From the NCBI GenBank assembly GCA_002099365.1, contig MSED01000012.1, positions 434,001-498,000 on the forward strand: a stretch of 64,000 nucleotides of DNA, in the 5' to 3' direction. Position 1 is the stretch's first letter; every line of letters starts with the position of its first letter. The notes beneath the pieces are model-generated. The model did no database searches, had not been told where the DNA came from, and saw only the letters and a program-made list of their open reading frames with translations. Shown piece after piece: positions 44,333 through 56,100 of this stretch. The position numbers and the translations under genes are program-made. This DNA is from Phialophora verrucosa. Its lineage: Eukaryota; Ascomycota; Eurotiomycetes; Chaetothyriales; Herpotrichiellaceae.

Positions 44333-46091
44333 TTAGCGATAGTGAACTTGTTCACTGGCAATCTCTGTCAGTCTCTTCGGTTGGAGACACACGACTTCGG
44401 CCTTGTGGTTGACTGCGATCTTAGCCGGGACGTTGGTATGCATGGGATACCGAGCCTTCCGCTCGAGTTCGTCCAGAGGGGTTTGAGAACGAATGTACTT
44501 GACGCGGCCATCGTCGATTGGATTCCAGTCCCAGCTCTCGAAGCGTCCCTGGGTCAAGGCGGACCAGACTAAGCGACGTTGACGCTGACACGTAAGAACA
44601 TCGTCTGTGATCTTCCTGAAGTCCCATTTCTTGTTCGCTTCTTGTTCGAAAGCCTTGAATACAGCTTGGATCTCCGGATTTTCACTGTTCGCGAGATTGG
44701 ACCGTTCAAGCGGGTCCTTCCGCAAGTTAAACAACTGAGGCGGATCAGCTGGGCATGTAATGTACTTCCAGTCGCCCCGCCGGATCATCATCAGGGGCGC
44801 CACGGTTCCCTCGCCCATATATTCGGCAAAGACCGTATCATGGCCGCCGTCTCCGCCATAGAGATGAGGCATCAAGGACAACCCGTCCATTGGCAGCCCG
44901 GGGACGAGCTTCGATCCGATCAACTCCACCAGCGTGGGCATAAGATCTAGGGTAGACACATTCTGAGAGACGCGATGTGGCCGGAATTGCTTGGGGTGGC
45001 TGATAAGCATTGGTACGCGCACGGAATTCTCAAAGTACGACATCTTGTACCAGAGGCCTCTCTCGCCCAGCATATCCCCGTGGTCGCCGGAAAACATGAC
45101 CACTGGTGGTGTCAGTCAGTCTATCAAGAAGGCGTGGGGAAGATGGCTTACCGGTATTGTCGTCCATGCCGCATTTCTTCAGTACATCAAGTAATTGGCC
45201 GATGCAGTCGTCGACGTAGCTGACAGCGCCGTAGTACGCTCGACGAGCACGCTTGATCTGCTCGTCAGTGAAGTCATGGCCCTCGATTTCACAGACATGC
45301 AAGAGACGTCTGCTGTGGGGATCTTGGTCTTCTTCTTTGATCTGCACGGCAGGCAAGTCGATGTCGACACCTTCATACATGTCCCAGTACTTGTCCTCAA
45401 TCGCATAGGGGTCATGAGGATGTGTGAAGGAAACCGTCAAGGCGAACGGCCGTTTCCCTGTGGGTGCTCGTGCATAGTCGTAGAGGTACTGTTTTGACTT
45501 GTACAAGACTTCCTCGTCGTAATCCAGTTGATTGGTCCTCACGCAAGGCCCAGCTTGCAAGATAGAGCTGCTGTTGTGGTACCACTCCAGCCGTCGACCG
45601 GGGTCGTCCCAGTTCACCGCCCACCCGAAATCACCGGGGTAGATGTCCGCGGTCAGTCGGTTCTCATAGCCGTGCAGCTGATCTCCGATAAAGTGCATCT
45701 TGCCCGCCAGAGTGGTTTCATAGCCAGCGGCACGCAAGTAATGCGCATATGTCGGCGTCTCCGATGGAATTGAGCAAGCATTGTCGTAAGAGCCGATCTT
45801 CGAGGGGAGCTGGCCACTGATCAGACACATGCGGGATGGCGCACAGAGCGGTGAATTGCAATATGCCGAGTCGAAGACGACAGAGCGTTTAGCCAGTTCG
45901 TCCAGGTTTGGCGTTTTGATTTGAGACTTGGGATTGTGCATCTTCAACAGGGGAGCCGCGAGTTGATCTGCCATGATGAAGAGAATGTTGGGCTTTGAAG
46001 GGAACAGAGGGGTTGAGAACCCGTCGGCGCCTTGAAAGCCATTGGGAGGCGACACTGGGGGAGACTGGGGGAAGGGATTGTAGGAGCCCAT
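44333..46091 (-). CDS. Choline sulfatase
   Basis: Arylsulfatase-fold enzyme that releases sulfate from choline-O-sulfate, a fungal sulfur store and osmolyte. Exons on minus 45152-46091 and 44333-45102 (49 bp intron) give 569 aa. The sulfatase signature CAPSR (Cys83-Arg87) provides the cysteine converted to formylglycine. The metal-site segment is FIMADQLAAP, where Gln follows the first Asp, as in choline sulfatases. Further sulfatase elements are AGKMHFIGDQLHGYE, FTHPHDPY and FSGDHGDMLGERGLWYKMS. The C-terminal block QRRLVWSALTQGRFESWDWN, then ELERKARYP, is the choline-sulfatase-specific tail. No signal peptide is seen, consistent with a cytosolic enzyme. It is not next to a sulfate or betaine pathway gene here. 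In fungi this gene is usually under sulfur repression; no site for that was identified. Confidence 0.95.
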
Positions 46092-47917
46092 GACCGTAGC
46101 AAACTAATAATTGGAATCTGTCTATGTTGAGCCTGTTTCAACTTTTCGAAGGAACCGAACTCTGCCTGGCGTAGTCGTGGTCAGGTCAAAGAAAAGAGAG
46201 AGACGTGCGAAATCAGCAAGGCGGACAGAGGTTACATATACAGTTTTCGGAACAAAACGTGGAGGGAGAGACGTCCCGCAGCCAGAAGTGATGCTGCCAA
46301 ATTCAGAAAAGAATGGAGAGGTGGCAGAAAAAAAAAGGTGAAGGGCAAGTGAATGACGGAGCCGAACCAAGTCGAGCCGGTGAACGAGGACGGGCCCAGA
46401 GCGGAGGCAGACGCTGCGAACGCTGGTTCTGGTTACGAGCGACCAGGTTTGAATCACTTCTGGTGCTGCAGACCGTAAAAGTTACTCGGATGCTTGGGGC
46501 GGGCGATAGCGTATGTGGAGACGACGACATTCACCTGGTTAGCAATCCCCGTCGTATCAGGCGCCAGATTAGCCAAGGCGGTGGGCAGGGCGGTCAGCCT
46601 GAGCGGTGCGGCTAATTCGACACAACTGGATCTCGCTGTCAGCCTCCCTATGGGAGCGTCGCGCATGTACGGAGTATAGGAGTAATCAACGAGCACGTCA
46701 GAGCGGAGGGGGCGAGGATTGCGAAGATGCGACGTCGGCGAGCGACACGCAGCAATAATACTGTGGGCAGAAGATGGCAACATTCCAGTGTATGATCACG
46801 CCATCCATTGCCACAACCAGGCTAGTGCCGGCGGTGACTGAACTCGCAGCGATACACAAACGCGCCAGTGAGGCCGCCAGCCATTCTCCGTTCGCCGTTC
46901 CTGCAGCCTTGATTCGGGGCTCATCCATGCCAGATATGCACGGCTGAACAGGCCTCCCAATCAGCACATGGGTCAGGAGTTTATCTTCGCTTGTTCTGCC
47001 GATCCTTTGACTTCCCTTGATCTCCTGTGATGAGATCCGCCATTGGTCGCATCCCCGCCATTGTGAGCCTCGCCGTTTCTGTGGGCACATCGAATTCCGA
47101 AAACACGGGGTACCGGAGATTGGGGGCGCCATATGAGGTGTTGCAGACGGAACACAGGAGCGCAGGAGCACACAAACCAGAGCAAAATCCTCCTCAATTT
47201 TAAAAGGACGAATTGAGCTGCGGCCTGACTTATAGGGAGTGATACTCGTCGTCGCGGTGGCTGATCCTTGGGGTCCGTTGTCACTCTCCAGATTTCGCTG
47301 GTTGAAGCCCGCGTCCAGAGCCGACGTTACGTGGACCAATCTGTCAGCCCTCGAGTTCTCTTCCTATTCATCCATCACATCCCCGTCGCGAGTTGATAGT
47401 GCATCTCTTCGTCCGACCCTCACGCTTCCTGATCAGGGTAATGTATCCCTTCTCTGCTGCTCAACACGCCTTGGCAAAAGGAAATATTCTGCTCGACCCA
47501 GTCCGATGGGTTTCCGTAGTACCGCTCCAGTGCCCGATTGTTTCTCTCTTTTCAATTTCGAACTACGTTCCTTTATGTCCAAAAACACTTAGTCCGTTGT
47601 TTGACAGTGATTCTGTACAGGAGGAGAAGACCGAATGGTGCGCCTGACCAAAGAATGGTGAGATTCATCTGTGGATACGGTATCTCATGGGAGCTTGCGG
47701 GCTTTCAACTTTGAAATGCCCCCCGCGCACTGGACTCGACAACTCCCTCTAATGTAGGGCAATAACAGGCCGACGAGGATTCTTGCCATGGCATACCAAC
47801 GCCACTATCGCCACAGCTACCTCCTCAAAGGCCTCTCTGCGGATCTTAGCTCAAACGCGTCGAGACAGTTGCAGCCTAGAGAGAGAGCAGTCTCAACCGT
47901 CTTCAATCGAGGGTGAC
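46092..47917. other. 1.8 kb gene-free region
   Basis: Includes the choline sulfatase promoter. A minus ORF over 46698-47339 has no family resemblance, irregular composition and overlaps other ORFs, so it is not called. No RNA gene or repeat array recognised. Confidence 0.45.
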
Positions 47918-48651
47918 TTATTCTCCAAGGCGATGACTCTCGTTTTCCCAGCCTTCATCTTCAGCGTCCTCGTCTTCCTCTTCCTCTTCTTCCTCCTCCT
48001 CGTCTTCTTCAAAGCTCCCGCTCTCGTCTTGCTCGATTTCGCCGCCATATCCGTGTTGTTCTTTGAGCACCATTTCGGCGGTTCTGATCTTCCCTTCGAG
48101 GGAGAGCCTGAGCGAATCGTGGCCGCCGTCGTCGTCCTCCTCCGGGAAATCCCTAACGTTCCTCAGGACGATTTTGGCTTCACCAATCCATTCCGTCTTC
48201 TGCCAACTATCTGGCGCGGGATCGGCAATAGCAAGGGTTGTGTTGACAAGAATGCGCAGAGTGGGAGTCAGCTCCTGGATCTCGAGGTAGTACTGTCAAA
48301 GGTAAGAACGTTCACTGACGGCCGAGGGACTAGTCACTCACGAGGATGTCCAACGCCTCGTGTTCAGCTCCAACTTTCAGAATCTTGTTGGCCTAAAGGT
48401 CACACGTCGGTATTAACGTACTGATGAACTGATTTATCTGGGGCGAGAAGAATTTCCCGAGCATTGTGAGAGAGGAGCTGTTGCTAACTTGGTTGAAAAG
48501 GTCCCAGCACATTTCCCTATGGCTGAAATAAGTTAGCCATCTCGTCGGCGTCCAAGAATAGCTGGAGCTCTTGCCTAGGAGTGGTTGGCATATTGACCGG
48601 TACCTCGGACTCGCGCTTTGCCAGTGTGCTGGCTGAAGCAGAATCAGCCAT
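47918..48651 (-). CDS. Small acidic-tailed protein of unknown function, reading frame disrupted or model unresolved
   Basis: Coding-like segments read in order on minus: an N-terminal block from ATG 48651 (ending LFLDADEMANLF), a middle block (REMCWDLFNQV, then LTMLGKFFSPQINQF), a block GAEHEALDIL, a canonical 49 bp intron (48293-48341, GTGAGT...ACAG), and a last exon 47918-48292 (YYLEIQELTPTLRIL, then a roughly 25-residue Glu/Asp-rich tail, ending SHRLGE). Two problems remain. The first two blocks are in different frames near 48520, with no GT donor that fixes phase. The middle block meets an in-frame TAG at 48393-48395, avoidable only by a 48 bp intron ending in AAAG. Either the gene starts later (ATG at 48512) or it is decaying. 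I do not recognise the family. Confidence is for a coding locus, not for an intact product. Confidence 0.5.
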
Positions 48652-49401
48652 GAAGATGGTTGATGAAGATAAAGAAGTCAAAGGTTGGTCGCGATGGTCC
48701 GCAGATGATGCCGACTGAGGTAGTGAGCCGCATCACAACGAGCACATCACAACGAGCACGAAGAGGTGAATACTAGTTTATTGCTTGTGACCTTATCTCC
48801 ACAAAAGAGCCCTGATCACTCATGCAACTTCCTCACTCCGCACACAAACTTTTGCCTGCAAGGCAAAGCGATATGGAAAGTCCAACTGGGCCATTCTGCG
48901 CGGACGTCTTTGCTGCCCAGAGAAAACAACTTAGTTCACCTGTAACAACTAAGCATGGACAAGTCCTTCTTTCATCGTTTGATGGTAACAGTATGAAAGA
49001 TAACTATGAGGTATGCCTCGTTAACGAAGAAAAGCTTCTCTGCCTTACATAGTCAACATCGTGCAGGACATGTGAGCGAAGAACTACAGCTCGGCGAGTG
49101 GTGTTAGAAGGAGAACTAGACGCGCCTTGCTGGTTGCTGCAGCAACACGTGATGGTGTCGAGCTGAGCAACTCCGCAGTCTGTACCTCGTACCTCCCCTC
49201 CGCTGGCAAGGCCTGTCGAATAACGTACACCTACCTTCAAGATACCCTTACCTTCCAATGTATTAGGCGCACACATTCGTTTTTATATCTGTTACATCCG
49301 CGCATTATTTAACATCGTTTATTTTACCAAAAAGTGCTATGCGCGGCCCTTTGCGCGCCTCTCGTCCCCCTAACTGACCCAGAGCTCCACCTGATCGCAA
49401 A
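48652..49401. promoter_or_regulatory. Divergent promoter region between the disrupted gene and the BTB gene
   Basis: 750 bp. Contains a short direct repeat of CACAACGAGCACAT/CACAACGAGCACGA at about 48734-48761 and a CACGTG near 49146. No gene recognised. Confidence 0.45.
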
Positions 49402-50250
49402 ATGGCGGACCTTGAGGAAAGCGTGCAGATTGGTGACTCGGCGGAAGCTGATGTTGAGATGGGCACCGCAGAGGATGCGCAAGAGGCGGACGATGACAAC
49501 CCGGAAGGCGAAGGAGGTGGCGAGGCCGCTGCAAATGGCATTGCTGCTATCAACCCTCAAACCATCTTCCTCGAGTTCCTCAAGTCACCAACTGTCCAAC
49601 TGGTTATCGGGTCCGGTGACGATCAGACCACCTTGACCGCCCACAAAGCCATTCTCCAGCAATCACCTTGGTTCGACCAGAAACTCTCTCAGGTCACCGA
49701 CGACGAGCTCAGGATTGAGTTGCCTGACGAGTCATTGGACGCGGTAGGATGCTTCCTGCAGTATCAGTATACCGGCGAATACTTCCCTCGTCGTCTTGCG
49801 AATGCGCCAGACGGACTCGAACCCGATCCATCAGTACCCGCCGTTGACAATACTGGCGCGCAGCTTCTCAAGCATGCTCAGGTGTACACCCTAGCACAGA
49901 AACTCGGAATGCCCGAACTCAAGACTCTCGCACACTCCAAGATTCACCGCATCAACTCCACAGCAGTTGGAGAAATCGCGTACGCAAGATTTGTCTACGG
50001 CAACACCCCTGCTGACGACATTACAATCCGCAAACCTGTTGCTGCATTCTGGGCAACTCGATCACACGTTCTGCGTCACGAGGCCGAAGACGAGTTCAAG
50101 GCGATGTGTCTAGAATACCCACAATTTGGTTTCGACGTTCTGAGTCTGGTGCTGGACCAGCGGGAGAAGCGAGCCAGGGAGCGAGAGGAGGAAAGCACCC
50201 CGGGTGGCAGTAAAGGGAGGAAAAGAATACGCCCAAGCATCAACATTTAG
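49402..50250 (+). CDS. BTB/POZ-domain protein
   Basis: Single-exon 282 aa protein. After an acidic N-terminus (about 50 residues, Glu/Asp/Ala-rich), residues about 57-165 form a BTB fold: FLKSPTVQLVIGSGDDQTTL, then TAHKAILQQSPWFDQKL (the conserved H-K-x-x-L element), then LPDESLDAVGCFLQYQYTGE and AQVYTLAQKLGMPELKTLA. This is the common ascomycete single-BTB type, whose roles (protein interaction, possibly Cul3 adaptor) are mostly unproven. The C-terminus is basic (REKRARERE, GRKRIRP) and could be a nuclear signal. No other domain is seen. Confidence 0.88.
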   Translation: MADLEESVQIGDSAEADVEMGTAEDAQEADDDNPEGEGGGEAAANGIAAINPQTIFLEFLKSPTVQLVIGSGDDQTTLTAHKAILQQSPWFDQKLSQVTDDELRIELPDESLDAVGCFLQYQYTGEYFPRRLANAPDGLEPDPSVPAVDNTGAQLLKHAQVYTLAQKLGMPELKTLAHSKIHRINSTAVGEIAYARFVYGNTPADDITIRKPVAAFWATRSHVLRHEAEDEFKAMCLEYPQFGFDVLSLVLDQREKRAREREEESTPGGSKGRKRIRPSINI

Positions 50251-50978
50251 CCGCCTCACCACCGCACCTTACTGTACCATTCAACCGCACGGCCCTGGCA
50301 GTTCTATTTTCGGTTTAGATACTAGTCGTCGTCGGTAGCCGGGCGCGTTTCCTACTTCCAGAGTATCATCGAGCTTAGGTCTATGTCGCGGGTCTCCCAG
50401 TTGCATGGGGACAGTGAAATATCTGTTACAACAGCTGTTGGGTTCATAGCACGCAGGTAGCTCCACAAAGACGTGCAGGAAAAGCGCAGGGAGGAACTCG
50501 GTGGCAATAGTATGTCTCTAGAAGAAGTGTAAAAGCTCTTTGAAAGGCAGTCGACGTCTTTCGGTGTCTCGCCTGCCCTTCCTGGAGCTCTGGTGCTGGG
50601 GAATAATCCATTGATGCAAGAAGCCGAGCACGCCGAGCTCCAGGGGCAGACTCCACCCCTACACCTTGACTACGCACTGGTACTGCGTCGCTAAAATTGC
50701 GGGGTTCTCATTGATCGACCTTCCAGCCTTTCGGGTCCGGGCAGGCGGGCGAGTGTGATGCTTCCGAGGCTTTGGTCCTTGCTTCTGCTGCTCTGACCCC
50801 AAACCCACACCCTCTGCGTCGCCTGAGTGAACTCTTCCCTTGAATGTCTTTGCTGCGCTCGACGCAAATCGGTCTTGGGACACGCGATGAACCCAGGCGA
50901 TCGGGTTACACGTAGCACTGCCCGCGGTTTCCTGACCTGATCCTCCAAGCGTTCGTCCGATTCGCAACTTGCAGGCCA
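50251..50978. promoter_or_regulatory. Upstream region of the ERT1/AcuK-like gene
   Basis: 728 bp with the BTB 3' flank and the promoter/leader of the regulator gene. Only short overlapping ORFs; no specific site identified. Confidence 0.45.
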
Positions 50979-52928
50979 ATGTCAGATCTCGCAGATGCGT
51001 CTGGCAGTGCAGGCGATGGCACGATCCAGTCCCTAGAGAGCCGAAGTTCTTTATCAAGAGATGCGAACGGCGCCACGTCCCCTATCCTGCCCCGCCATTC
51101 CAGCCAGGCCTCTCCGCCTACCGACCAGCCAAAGAAGAAGCGCAAGGTGAATCATGGTCAGTATCGGCCCCAAATGCGCTCTGTCTCCTCTGGAATTGAC
51201 ACCTCTTAGCATGCGTTTATTGCCGACGTTCGGTAAGCCAGTGTGACCTATGTGACCCCGGAGTACCGAAAAAAAAAAGAGTGCTTGCCGAGAATGATGA
51301 TGGGCTAACTGCTGCGCCGGTGGGATACACAGCATATGACTTGCGATTCTGTACGACCCCCTGCTCTTGGATGCTGAGCGCATCGCCTTATCTTGCCCTG
51401 ATGTTTGGCTAACGCAACCCTCTGCGGAGGGGCCGTGTCTCAGGACCGACCTTGCAAACGCTGTATCAAGAGAAACATTGGGCATCTGTGCCATGACGAA
51501 CCAAGAGAAGGACATGGCTATCACAAGAAGTCCAAGACCGACCCAGACATGGCTGGGGCCGACGAACAGTCTTCGCCAACGGATGACTTCCCGCCGGCTC
51601 CAAGCTTGTCAGGCCCCGCCTTGATAGACGACTCTGCTCCCAACCTGCTGCAAGATGACAATATTGGACTGAGACCGCCCGCAAATGACACCATGGCCGT
51701 ATCCAACTCGAGTACAAGCGCTCCGAGTGCTGCTATCAATGGTAATGCTCAGGCTCGTAAGTCAATCGCCAAAGCTGGAGAAGTCGGTTCCCTGATGATG
51801 CGCAGACTTCGGTTATAACGAGCCATGGCTTGGTACTCAACATAGGTTTCATGACATGCAGGCGTTCCATCCTAACTTTATGTTCAATGCCAACGAGGTC
51901 ACGGACGAGTTCAACCTGTTGAACGATTTCCTCAGCAACAGCCTGTACGAAGAAACAGGCATGTATTCCACCGAAGAGTTCCAAGGCCCCTTCAATGACC
52001 CCTCCTTCATGAATTCCATGGCCGCATCTTCCTTCCCGCATACAGGTGTCGATACTTTACCTCCCCCGGACCAGGTCAACCATAATCTGTCGACACAACA
52101 GACCAATGCACTCCACGCTGCGATGATATCGAGGCCACCGAGCGTAATGCCAGTTTCTGACAAGGCGCGCGAGAAGTATTACATGATGGCGGCAGATCCG
52201 ACCGGGCAAGAACCACCGGAAGAGCGCATGCAGAAGCTGCTGAAGGCGAAGTACGACGCAGGAATGCTGCGACCGTTCAATTACGTGAACGGCTATGCAC
52301 GACTCAATAAGTACATGGAGAAGCATATGAAGCCGCATTCTCGTCACAAGATCCTGATGCAGCTTGATCAGTTTCGCCCCAAATTTAGAGAAAGAATGCA
52401 GAGCTTGACAGATATTGAGCTGGTGCTGGTTGAGATGTGGTTCGAGAGGAGCTTGATGGAGTATGATCGAATATTTGCCAGCATGGCGATACCTGCCTGT
52501 TGCTGGAGGAGGACAGGTGAGATCTTTAGAGGCAACAAAGAGATGGCCGAGTTGATTCAAGCGCCTATCGAATCTCTGCGTGATGTGAGTGGCAAGACCT
52601 ATGAGGGTCCGGATTTGTGTTAACAGCTGCAGGGCAAACTTGCTATACATGAGATCATCGTCGAAGATCAGCTCGTCAGTTACTGGGAGAAGTTCTGTGC
52701 TATCTGCTTCGATCAGCAGCAGAAAGCCATGCTCACGAGCTGTACGCTGCGCAGCCCAACTGCGGGTGCAGATGCTGAACCCATTCATTGCTGCTTCTCT
52801 TTCACCATCAGGCGAGACAATCACAATATGTAAGTGTACCCCAACCAAGTCGTTGTGTTTACTGACGTCGCATCAGACCCTCTTTGATTGTCGGTAATTT
52901 TCTACCTATGAACCCTGCTCCGCGCTGA
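50979..52928 (+). CDS. ERT1: Zn2Cys6 regulator of gluconeogenesis, ERT1/AcuK family
   Basis: Nuclear zinc-cluster regulator. The family (yeast Ert1, Aspergillus AcuK, relatives Rds2/AcuM/Gsm1) activates gluconeogenic and respiratory genes on non-fermentable carbon. Seven exons: 50979-51156, 51210-51232, 51333-51350, 51444-51756, 51806-52584, 52627-52829 and 52877-52928, in frame, 521 aa. The N-terminal KKKRKVNHACVYCRRSHMTC begins the zinc cluster; its six cysteines (61, 64, 71, 77, 80, 89) are all present and it ends in the family sequence NIGHLCHDEPRE. Exon 3 is only 18 nt (HMTCDS). The centre has FGYNEPWLGT and HDMQAFHPNFMFN. The C-terminal PAS-like region ends FSFTIRRDNHN, then IPSLIVGNFLP, as in homologues. 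The choice between AcuK/Ert1 and its paralogue class is less certain than the family. Only 233 bp separate it from ZIP4. Confidence 0.88.
51333..51350 (+). other. 18-nt micro-exon coding the third zinc-binding cysteine
   Basis: Between introns of 100 bp (GTAAGC...ACAG) and 93 bp (GTACGA...TCAG), each with a GCTAAC branch-like site. The exon encodes HMTCDS exactly in frame, and the flanking exons supply CVYCRRS and DRPCKRC. Without it the zinc cluster would lack Cys71. Confidence 0.85.
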
Positions 52929-53161
52929 AACGTGGGCACGGCTTGTGTAGTGTACTGCCCAACAGGATGATGAAAATATGAAGACATTGAATGTTGGATC
53001 TGGTTCCCTTAGACCTGTGCTTTCTCATTCGTTATCGCCTCAACCGCCGTTCATTGGCATGACCTTTTGCCCAGTCACGTGCAGACAGTCTTCAATTCAT
53101 TACAGCACTCACTTGGTGGTCCCTCTTCCTCAAGTTGATCAATGTAGTACCTGCCGGACCA

Positions 53162-56100
53162 ATGTTATCACAAGAGCTGGCAGGACGGGCGCAGTCCATT
53201 CTCGGTAGGTTCGACTTGAGCTGACCCTCACGCTCACCTGGGTTCACTAACAGTTAAACAGACTTCGCAATCCACCTGGAACATGTCCTCAACAGCAAAG
53301 CTAACCTCGCCGCCCAAGATTTTCCCGATTTTTCTTCTTATTTCGCCGTCCTCCCCTTACAGCGCAAAGACTTGTCTCCCGAGCTCCGCATTGAGTTCGA
53401 CCGCAAGGGCGTTGCGCTCTGGAACAAGTGTTGCAATTTGGTCAGCAGCGACGATAGCCCGTGGACGCGCACAAGTCTTGCGAAAGGTGGGATGCATGAT
53501 TCAAAAACACAGTAGTCTTCTGACACTTGCTGCAGTGAGAGCGTTTTCCTATTTCTTGCTTGAAAGTGCAGGAACCATCAAGCGAAAGAGTGCAGTTCCG
53601 CGTTCTGGGATCCCGAAGCCGTCCTCACTTACACCTCACAGGCCATCCTCGACTCTTCAGGCTTGCTATCAAGGCTAGTAAAAGCTGTCTCGGTACGACA
53701 TGCATCTGCTAGAATTGCCCTCCACTGACCGTGGCTCCTAGATGCTGGGCTCCCGGATATCGCCTCAGAGGTCATCGAACAGTTGGCCTTGAAGGAAGAG
53801 CAGCTTTCAAAGGGTCCCGACCATGATGATCTCATTGTTGGTGGTTCCACTGAGAGCTTCCGAGCACAATATCTTCTGTTGCGGATCGCATTAGTGGGAT
53901 CCCTGGGTCTGTTCGACAACCCATACTAATAGGTGACAGGTATGGAGACAGAACCGTCTGGACCTGGCCGAGCATTTCTATGTCAACCAACTGCAACCAC
54001 TTCAGCATAATCTGGCACCTGACCGAGTTGGAGAACTCGTCGACCTATGCTACGAGATCGGCCATGATCAACTCAACCAGAAACAAGCCAGCTCAGCAGC
54101 GAAGTGGCTCAGAAGAGGTTGTCAGATTTTGCTCGAACATTCAACCCAGATGGGTGAATCGGACATTGTGGAGCTCAAGCTCTCTCTCATGCACGCCCAT
54201 GGTGAGGAGAATAATGTCAGCATGTATAGATGCCGTACTCACGTATCCTGCAGTCCGAGCACTGCTAGCAAGTGACACTCGGGAAGATCAGGAGGGAGCC
54301 ATCGAGGCTCTGAAAAAACTTTGTGAAGTGAGCATGAACACCTCGGCTTGCACGGCGACAGAGCGGCAGGAGCTGATAGACACAGGAATTTCCTCAGAAG
54401 CTTGCTGTAATCCTGCTCCAGTTGGAGCAGTACGTGAAAGACCCAACAACAAATGCAACCGCATTTTATTCCGGTATGCGTGATCCTTTACGCACCATCC
54501 CTGCTGCATATCCCTAACTGTTCAAAGAGCTGATGAAGGTTGTTCGATCTGTCCATTTGATACCCTCCAACCACAAGTTGTGAGTGCCATACTCCTCGGG
54601 GGAAAAAATCATGCTCTGATGTAGCAGGATCCTACATTACGTACACCATTTGAAGAAACTAAGGTATGGCAGTCCAGGATAAATTGTCTTTGATACTTCA
54701 ACTGAAGGGTACTAGTGTGGTCAGAGCATTCATTGTTTTGGACGCCTACATCGTGACAAGACTGGCACCAAATGGTGAAGAAGAATGGACAGAGAGCACC
54801 ATTATCACGTTGATCTGGCTCATGACTTCCGAAGGCATGGATGACGTTCAGCTCAAGCTGTGTGACTTCCAAGAATCGTTCAACAAGGTACACCAAGCCT
54901 GGGGGAACGTCCTCAGTGCCGAAGCTACACATGGTGTACTAGTGGTAGGTGCTAGCTGCTTGCTTCAGACATTTGCTAACATTGGCGCAGCTATTTTGGA
55001 AACAGATTGAGCATACTTTTCACCATGGCCTGATAGAGCGTACGATCCGATGGTGTCAACTTGCGCTGCATCCACTGTTCAGCAATACAGGAGACCACAA
55101 TATTGGCAAACTCGAAAGGTAGCAGCCCTGCATGCTCTATTCAAGGACGTCAGCTGATCAGTGCCAGAAAGATAGCCAAGTGCTACATCGACCTTGGCAA
55201 CCTTGATGCTGCCTGGGAGGTATTAGAAGCGATGTCCTCAGCTCGGAAACTGCATGCTCTGTCCCGGTATTTGCGGTACACCCTTGCGCTTCGGCAAGGC
55301 AACGAAGAAGAAGGTACAGCTTGCAACACACTTGGTATCGACCACCTGGTTAACGGCTCATCAGCACGGTCGGCACTCGCATCTTTAGCTACACTGCATG
55401 ACGGCCGAAATCGGTTGCTGTTCGCTGCGGCCTCGGAAGCCTTGCAGTACGGCAACAAAACCCAAGGTGCCCTGTTACTTCAGCGAATTCTGGACAAATA
55501 CAACAACAATTTGCCTACCGAGATCGATGCGTTCCCACTACTCAGGTAATTCAAGTTGGTCACCATATCGGCTTGTCTGATTGCGTAGGTGTACAGCACG
55601 ACTCCTGATCTCAGCAGTTTCCGAACCGGGCGCCGTCAATGAGGAGCTTCTGTCCCGTCTATGTGGGATCTTCAAGTCCGGTAAATGCTAAAAACCGCTT
55701 CCTGAATCATCCATCTAATATTGATCAGCTGCGTTGTCGACACAAAAGTACCAGAACGGTCAACGACAAGACACCGAACTCCTGCTCAAGGAGGGTAGAT
55801 GGTTCGAGAAAACAAGTTACAACACAGCCGTGCAGTATCTGAAGATCTGGCCGGCGAGGTATCTGATCGACTTGTTGCATTATTCATGCCAGGTACGTCC
55901 TTTTATCGCTCTTGCTCACCCTCCAGACTGACATTTTGGTAGATCCAATACCCAACAAATGTATCGCAAGGAGTACACCGCGATAAACTCGTCTATGAGA
56001 TCAACTCAAAATACATCCAAGCCATTCTATCCACCATCCAGGCAAGGTCCACAACCCCGTTAAGCACGACGGAAGGCCTGCCGAAGACATCCTACTCTGG

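Noticed and set aside
46698..47339. 213-codon minus ORF as a gene
   Set aside because: No family resemblance, no sensible domain composition, overlaps other ORFs of similar length and has no supporting splice structure.
53726..53728. In-frame TGA suggesting that the ZIP4 gene is a pseudogene
   Set aside because: The stop lies in a canonical 49 bp intron (53693-53741, GTACGA...CCTAG with a CTGAC branch). Using the third frame upstream joins LFRLAIKASKSCL to DAGLPDI in phase and matches the family.
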